A stretch of 21,097 nt of DNA from Prorocentrum cordatum (Eukaryota > Sar > Dinophyceae > Prorocentrales > Prorocentraceae): NCBI GenBank assembly GCA_963575745.1, contig CAUYUJ010016710.1:244612-265708 (forward strand). Direction: 5' to 3'. The notes under the pieces were generated by a model. That model had not been told where the DNA came from. It did no database searches and saw only the letters and a list, made by a program, of their open reading frames with translations. How positions within the stretch are numbered: the first letter of the stretch is position 1; each line of letters begins with the position of its first letter. The position numbers and the translations under genes are program-made. Of this stretch, positions 17,377 through 21,097 are shown piece by piece.

Positions 17377-18426
17377 CCCCGCGCGCTCCAACTCCGCCCC
17401 GGCGTGGCCGGCGGCCAGGGCGTCGAAGAAGGCCTGGTTGCGCAGGGCGTTGTGGCGTTTGGTCCGGTCGCCGCGGCAGGCGCAGACCAGGGCGTGGTCG
17501 CAGAAAACGTCCATCACCTCGCCACAGGCTGGGCAGAAGCACTCCTCCTGCAGGAGCCGGACTCGCAGCCGCCTCTGCAGGCCGACCTGCATGAGGCCGT
17601 GCGGGAAGGCGGTGCCGGTGGCCTCGCAGGGCGGCGCTTGGAGCCACGCGGCCGCGCCTGGGGCTTGCGCCAGCAGAGAGAGGTGCGCCTTGCCGGCCAG
17701 GGTGGGGCCCGCCAGAAGTCCGTCGAGCGAGGCGCTGTCCACCGCGTCGGAGAGGGCCTTCTGGTTGCCGTGCTGCGCGTGGTCGAACACCACCCGGTCG
17801 GCGTCCTGCACGACTGCGTTGTGGGCCTGCACCGCAGCCGCCAGGCTACCTCCGTCGCGGTCGGGGTTGTTGGAGTAGCCGGGGTAGAGCTGCCGACAGA
17901 GGTCGGCGCTCCTCGCTCTGGGGGCGATGTAGGCGGCGGCGGCGGCGTGCTTCGCGGCAGAGCGCAGGCCAAGTCCTCCCTTCCTGAGCTTTAGCTGAGC
18001 CTGCTGCCAAGAAGCGTCGGAGGGCGAGCAGCCGCTCGGTTGCTCAAGGCAGGCCCGGACAGCGTCGTCCATGGCCAGCAGGGAGGCGGCGTGCGCGGTG
18101 GGCGGCACCACGCGCGCGGAGTAGCCCAGCTTGCAGACGGAGGCGCACTTGCGCAGGAGGTGCAGCGCGACCTGCGCGTTTTCGAGCTCCCCCAGAGCTT
18201 CCAGCAAGTCGGTGGCGCTCGCGACCCGCTGCTTGGTGTGCTTCGCGCAGAAGCCCGCGTCTCCCACTGGCGCGCCGAGCAGCTCGAAGCTGCGATCGGT
18301 GCGGAGGCGGAAGCCCAGCGGGAAGCCGTCCAGAGACACGTCGGAGGCGGCTCCGCCAGTGGGGACCACCTCGCACTTGCCCGGGCCGGTGCTCAGCTGG
18401 AGGCCCACCGCGGCAAGGCTGGCCAT
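17377..18426 (-). pseudogene. Retrotransposon polyprotein fragment 2: RT palm end, thumb and Cys-His knuckle
   Basis: This fragment continues fragment 1 in another frame. Its ATG at 18424-18426 is probably an internal Met, not a start. Residues 8-20 (VGLQLSTGPGKCEV) match RT motif D, with the lysine before CEV. Residues 47-56 (FELLGAPVGD) match motif E. Residues 145-170 (LKLRKGGLGLRSAAKHA) belong to the thumb or connection. C298-x2-C301-x9-H311-x3-C315 (17482-17535) is a zinc-knuckle-like cluster followed by GDRTKRHN (319-326). In R2-type elements a CCHC knuckle of this kind lies between RT and endonuclease. Sense ends near residue 350 at a G6 run (plus-strand C run 17375-17380). Beyond it the frame continues as an unrelated Arg/Pro-rich sequence to 17029. 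I see no internal stop in the meaningful part. Confidence 0.85.
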
Positions 18427-21097
18427 CGCGCGCGACGGCCGGCGCGTCGCCCGCGAGGCAGCTGTCGTCCAAGTAGAAGAATCTCAGGTCGACGGCGCCG
18501 TCGGCGCCGTGGCGCGGCGCGCGAAGGGCGGCCTCGGCGGCGCGCTGTAGCGCTAGGGAGAACAGTAGGGGCCCCAGGGGGTCGCCCTGCTGCACCCCGC
18601 ACTCGGAGCGGACTGTCTGCTTGCCCAGGAAGAGAGTCGACGGGCGGGAGTAGCACCAGTCGGCCCAGGGTGCCAGCCCGGGAAACTCTTCGTGGACCGC
18701 GCGGAGCAGAGCCTGCCTGTCCAGGGTGTTGAAGGCGTTAGACAAGTCCAGCTTCACAAACACCTTTCCCCGGTCCCCGAGGTGGCGGGTCCACCGCTGG
18801 CGCGCGACGTGCACCGCCGCCTCGGTGCCGCCAGGGACCGCGACGCCGATCTGGAGGGGGGCCAGTCGGTCGCGCGCGGCGTCGGCAACCTCGTGGCAGA
18901 GGCACTTGCCGACGAGGCGCCGGAGCACCTCCCCGACGGCAACAGAGCGCAGGCCTCCGTCCTTCTTCGGCAGGGCCACGAGAGAGGCGCCCGCGAAGTA
19001 CTCGGACACGGTCGGCGGGGCCTGCCCCCTGGCGCAGAGGTTGACAAGGTTCCGGAGCTGGTCGGTGACCTCGTCCCTGTGGGCCGCGTTGAGCAGTGCG
19101 TCTTTGAGGTGTTGGGGTCGGAGGCCCGTTGGCCCGGCGGCCAAGCCCCGGGGGAAGGCCCGCGCCCCCCTACGGACCGCGCCCCCGTCCATCTGCAGGG
19201 CAGCAGCCGCGTGGACAGCCGGAAGGCTGGCGGGATCCACGGCTTGGCGGCTGCGCGGGCGCTTCCGGCTCATCTGTTCAACGACGTCGGGGGTGACCTC
19301 CACGGGCGGCTCGCTGGTCAGAGCCGAGCAGCTCTTGGAGTACTGGGCGTCTGCGGCGAGCTGCACGCACCTCTCCGCTCGCTGGGAGGCTTGCGAGGCG
19401 TGCTTGGCAGCGCGAGCCTCGACTGCCTCGGCCCACAGGGAGGCCCGCTCCCCGTCCAGCCAGCGCCGGCACAGCGCCTTGGTCTGCGCTTCGCCGGCCG
19501 CCCTGCTGCCTCGGCCGCCACGGGTGTGAGGGCGCAGGACGCATTTCGGGAGCATCGCAAGCTCTGTCCACGCAGCCTCGGAGTTGTTGTGCACGGTCTG
19601 GGCCACCGTCTGCACTAAGCACCGTGCCCAGAGGTCCCGGGCGCCCTTCGGGACGTGGCGCTTGGTGGTGGAGCGCTTGGAGAAAGCTTCCCGGAGGGAG
19701 GGGAGACCCGCGGGCTCGCTGTGCGGCTGGCCGCCAGCGGCGGGAGCGGCGGCTGCCACGGCTGCGGCCGCGCGCGCGGCAGGGCGGCAACGCGGGCAGA
19801 TGCCGCCGAAGCGCGTCGACAAGAACCGTTGGCAGACCGAGCATTGCTCCAACAAGTGCTCTTGCAGGTACTCGGGCGGGACTGGTGGCAGCCCAGGGAA
19901 CCGCCCGGCGGCGTGCTCGTTCAGGTGCGGGCGCATGCTTTGGTGGTCCCCCCAGCCGGCGGAGGGCGCGGCGTCGCCGCGCGGGCGCCCAGGGACGGGG
20001 CAGTGCACCCGGACGCGGGCGCGAACCCTGCGCTGGTGGGCAGGATCGGGCGCCGGGGGAGGGGGGGCTGGTATTTCTTGCCCGGCTGGCGGCGCTGCCT
20101 GTGGAGCCCCGGGCGGCGGGGCGCCCTCCCCGGGAGCGCTGGCCAGGGGGCGGTTGAGAGCCTCGGCCCGGCGCTGTTCCTCCAAGGGAATCCCCGCGTC
20201 CACATGCATGTCCCTGGCAGGGTCGAGATTCAACCCGCCGAGTCCCACGACCAGGAGCGGCTCATCCCCATCAGTCCGGTTGCGCCGGAGGTGTCGCCCA
20301 GGGGAGCGAACCGCTGGCCCCGCCTCGACAAACGTGTTGCTCACGTGGACCTCCTGCCTCGCTGGGCCCGCAGAGGCAGAGGAAGCCGCCGCGGCGATCG
20401 GGCGCTGAGGGCTGCGGGAACCGCCCCGCTGGCACGTGCACCGATTAGTCTCCCATTGGCACGTGGCGCAAATGCCATCCGAAGCGGGGAAAGCAGGCGT
20501 GGTGACCGCCCGAGCGAGGAGGACCACCTGGCCGGCCCAAGCAGCGGGGCTCGTTGGGCAGAACCACGCTGGGCTGAGGGCCGCCGTGGAAGCCAGCGTC
20601 AAAGCCTCGCACAGGGGGCGTCGGACGTGGAAGTCGTGAGCGAGAGCCGTCGCACAGATCGCTGCCAAGCCCCGCTGCGCGGGTCCGCCGTGCACCATGG
20701 CCCCATAGACGACGACCTCGAGAGAAGCTGGGGACACGCAGGCGGAGGCGAGGAGCAACGCCGGGTGCACGGGGACGGGAAGCGCCGCCCCGAACGTGGA
20801 GCTCAGGACCTGCCCCGTCACAGCCCATAACATGACCGAAGGAGCCACGATTGGGAGAGCTGCGAGGAGCGCGGGGGCTCGTTGGAGGATACTGTGCACG
20901 CCACCGAGAGCGAGTGAGGCCCCATGCGAAAGGCAGCGCGCTGGCCATTGAGAGTCGGGAGATGGGAATCCACATGGGCACGCAGAAGTGCATGCCGCTC
21001 CCGACGCGCATGCGGCGCAAGAGCGGAGGTGCTGGTGAAAGTAAAGCTCGGCTGAACTAGTGTAGTGGCCTCGTGGGGGCTCTGTAGCGCCCAGGAG
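18427..21097 (-). pseudogene. Retrotransposon polyprotein fragment 1: N-terminal zinc fingers and reverse transcriptase fingers/palm (partial, frame-broken)
   Basis: Residues are counted from a GTG codon at 20897-20899. The frame is open upstream to the window edge with no ATG, so that GTG is not a convincing start. C300, H325 and H329 look like a C2H2-type finger whose second Cys is Arg305 (codon CGC, 19985-19987). C353-x2-C356-x11-C368-x2-C371 is a second Cys cluster. Residues 416-460 (VPKGARDLW ... MLPKCVLRP) form a pre-RT block I associate with dinoflagellate elements. RT motifs follow: GPTGLRPQHLKDAL (589-602), LVALPKKDGGLRS (640-652), VKLDLSNAFNTLDR (715-728, catalytic D718), GVQQGDPLGPLLF (768-780) and FYLDD (808-812, D811/D812). 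Sense is lost just after residue 824 at a CG run (18427-18434), and the frame then runs as nonsense to 18044. All three catalytic aspartates are intact. The many Ala/Pro/Gly residues reflect high GC. Confidence 0.9.

Larger units (their letters stand above)
16832..21097 (-). mobile_element. Non-LTR retrotransposon with reverse transcriptase and C-terminal restriction-like endonuclease, 5' end outside window
   Basis: This is a degenerate or mis-sequenced LINE-type element read on the minus strand. In order it shows an N-terminal Cys/His region, a reverse transcriptase, a thumb, a Cys-His knuckle followed by RHN, and a terminal block with RPAD, WDF and VEAHGG. No RNase H, integrase, protease or LTR is visible, so it is a non-LTR element. 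The knuckle plus a downstream D...D...E block is the arrangement of R2/CRE/NeSL-type elements that carry a restriction-like endonuclease; such elements nick DNA and prime cDNA synthesis at the nick. Three reading-frame fragments (18427-21097, 17377-18426, 16832-17374) are joined by two frame breaks. The coding frame stays open to the right window edge, so the true 5' end is not seen. The 3' UTR probably runs into 16830-16150, but no poly(A) tail or target-site duplication marks the end. Confidence 0.88.

Noticed and set aside
16157-20830. Several + strand ORFs of 150-390 aa opposite the retrotransposon
   Set aside because: They are antisense shadows in high-GC sequence. The minus strand holds clear RT motifs over the same span.
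1-21097. tRNA, 5S rRNA, spliced-leader or snRNA genes
   Set aside because: I found no T-loop-like GGTTCRANNCC with a matching acceptor stem, no rRNA-like segment and no spliced-leader core by eye. A covariance-model scan would be decisive.

Overview
The window looks like nuclear DNA of a dinoflagellate or a similarly repeat-rich protist. This rests on the one recognisable gene, a non-LTR retrotransposon polyprotein of a type I know from dinoflagellate genomes, plus a very GC-rich background, huge amounts of triplet microsatellite, and no bacterial-style operon, tRNA or rRNA. The species cannot be fixed from the sequence.  Layout: 1-1930 is GC-rich non-coding DNA with a G-rich decamer/dodecamer repeat, a GGTCCGCCCG family and a 180-bp foldback (1157-1336). 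1930-6880 is about 5 kb of triplet-repeat DNA, mostly purine-rich on the + strand: GAT, GGA, two AT-rich blocks and a 53-bp tandem repeat. It is interrupted by short unique spacers that carry a dispersed motif and a nested palindrome. 6880-10250 alternates unique spacers with GGTCGT/CGT, ACG, CTC and GAT/GCT repeats and ends in a 420-bp pyrimidine tract. 10246-10960 is the best candidate for host-gene exons: the tract ends in CAG, followed by a short leader, an ATG ORF and a canonical-looking 108-nt intron. 11000-15380 is again non-coding, with GGA, TA, GTT and GTA microsatellites, an AT-rich island, an 11-bp TTAGC satellite and two foldbacks. 15381-15720 holds a possible broken coding segment that runs into a GGAGGC microsatellite.  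16832-21097 (minus strand, open at the right edge) is the retrotransposon: N-terminal zinc-finger region, reverse transcriptase with a YLDD active site, thumb, a Cys-His knuckle, and a C-terminal domain resembling the restriction-like endonuclease of R2/CRE/NeSL-type elements. Two frame breaks divide it into three fragments. Each lies in a short CG or G run and would be closed by one more repeat unit, so it is either a young pseudogene or a consensus-error artefact.  The least explained structure is a set of dissimilar foldback (imperfect inverted-repeat) elements at 1157-1336, 3217-3269, 6947-7020, 11496-11640 and 14745-14839. Two of them share the core GAGGTCCGCGCGGAT. There are also two pairs of dispersed pyrimidine-YAG-G motifs that look like duplicated splice acceptors. 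Together these raise the possibility of introner- or MITE-like families. That is inference only.
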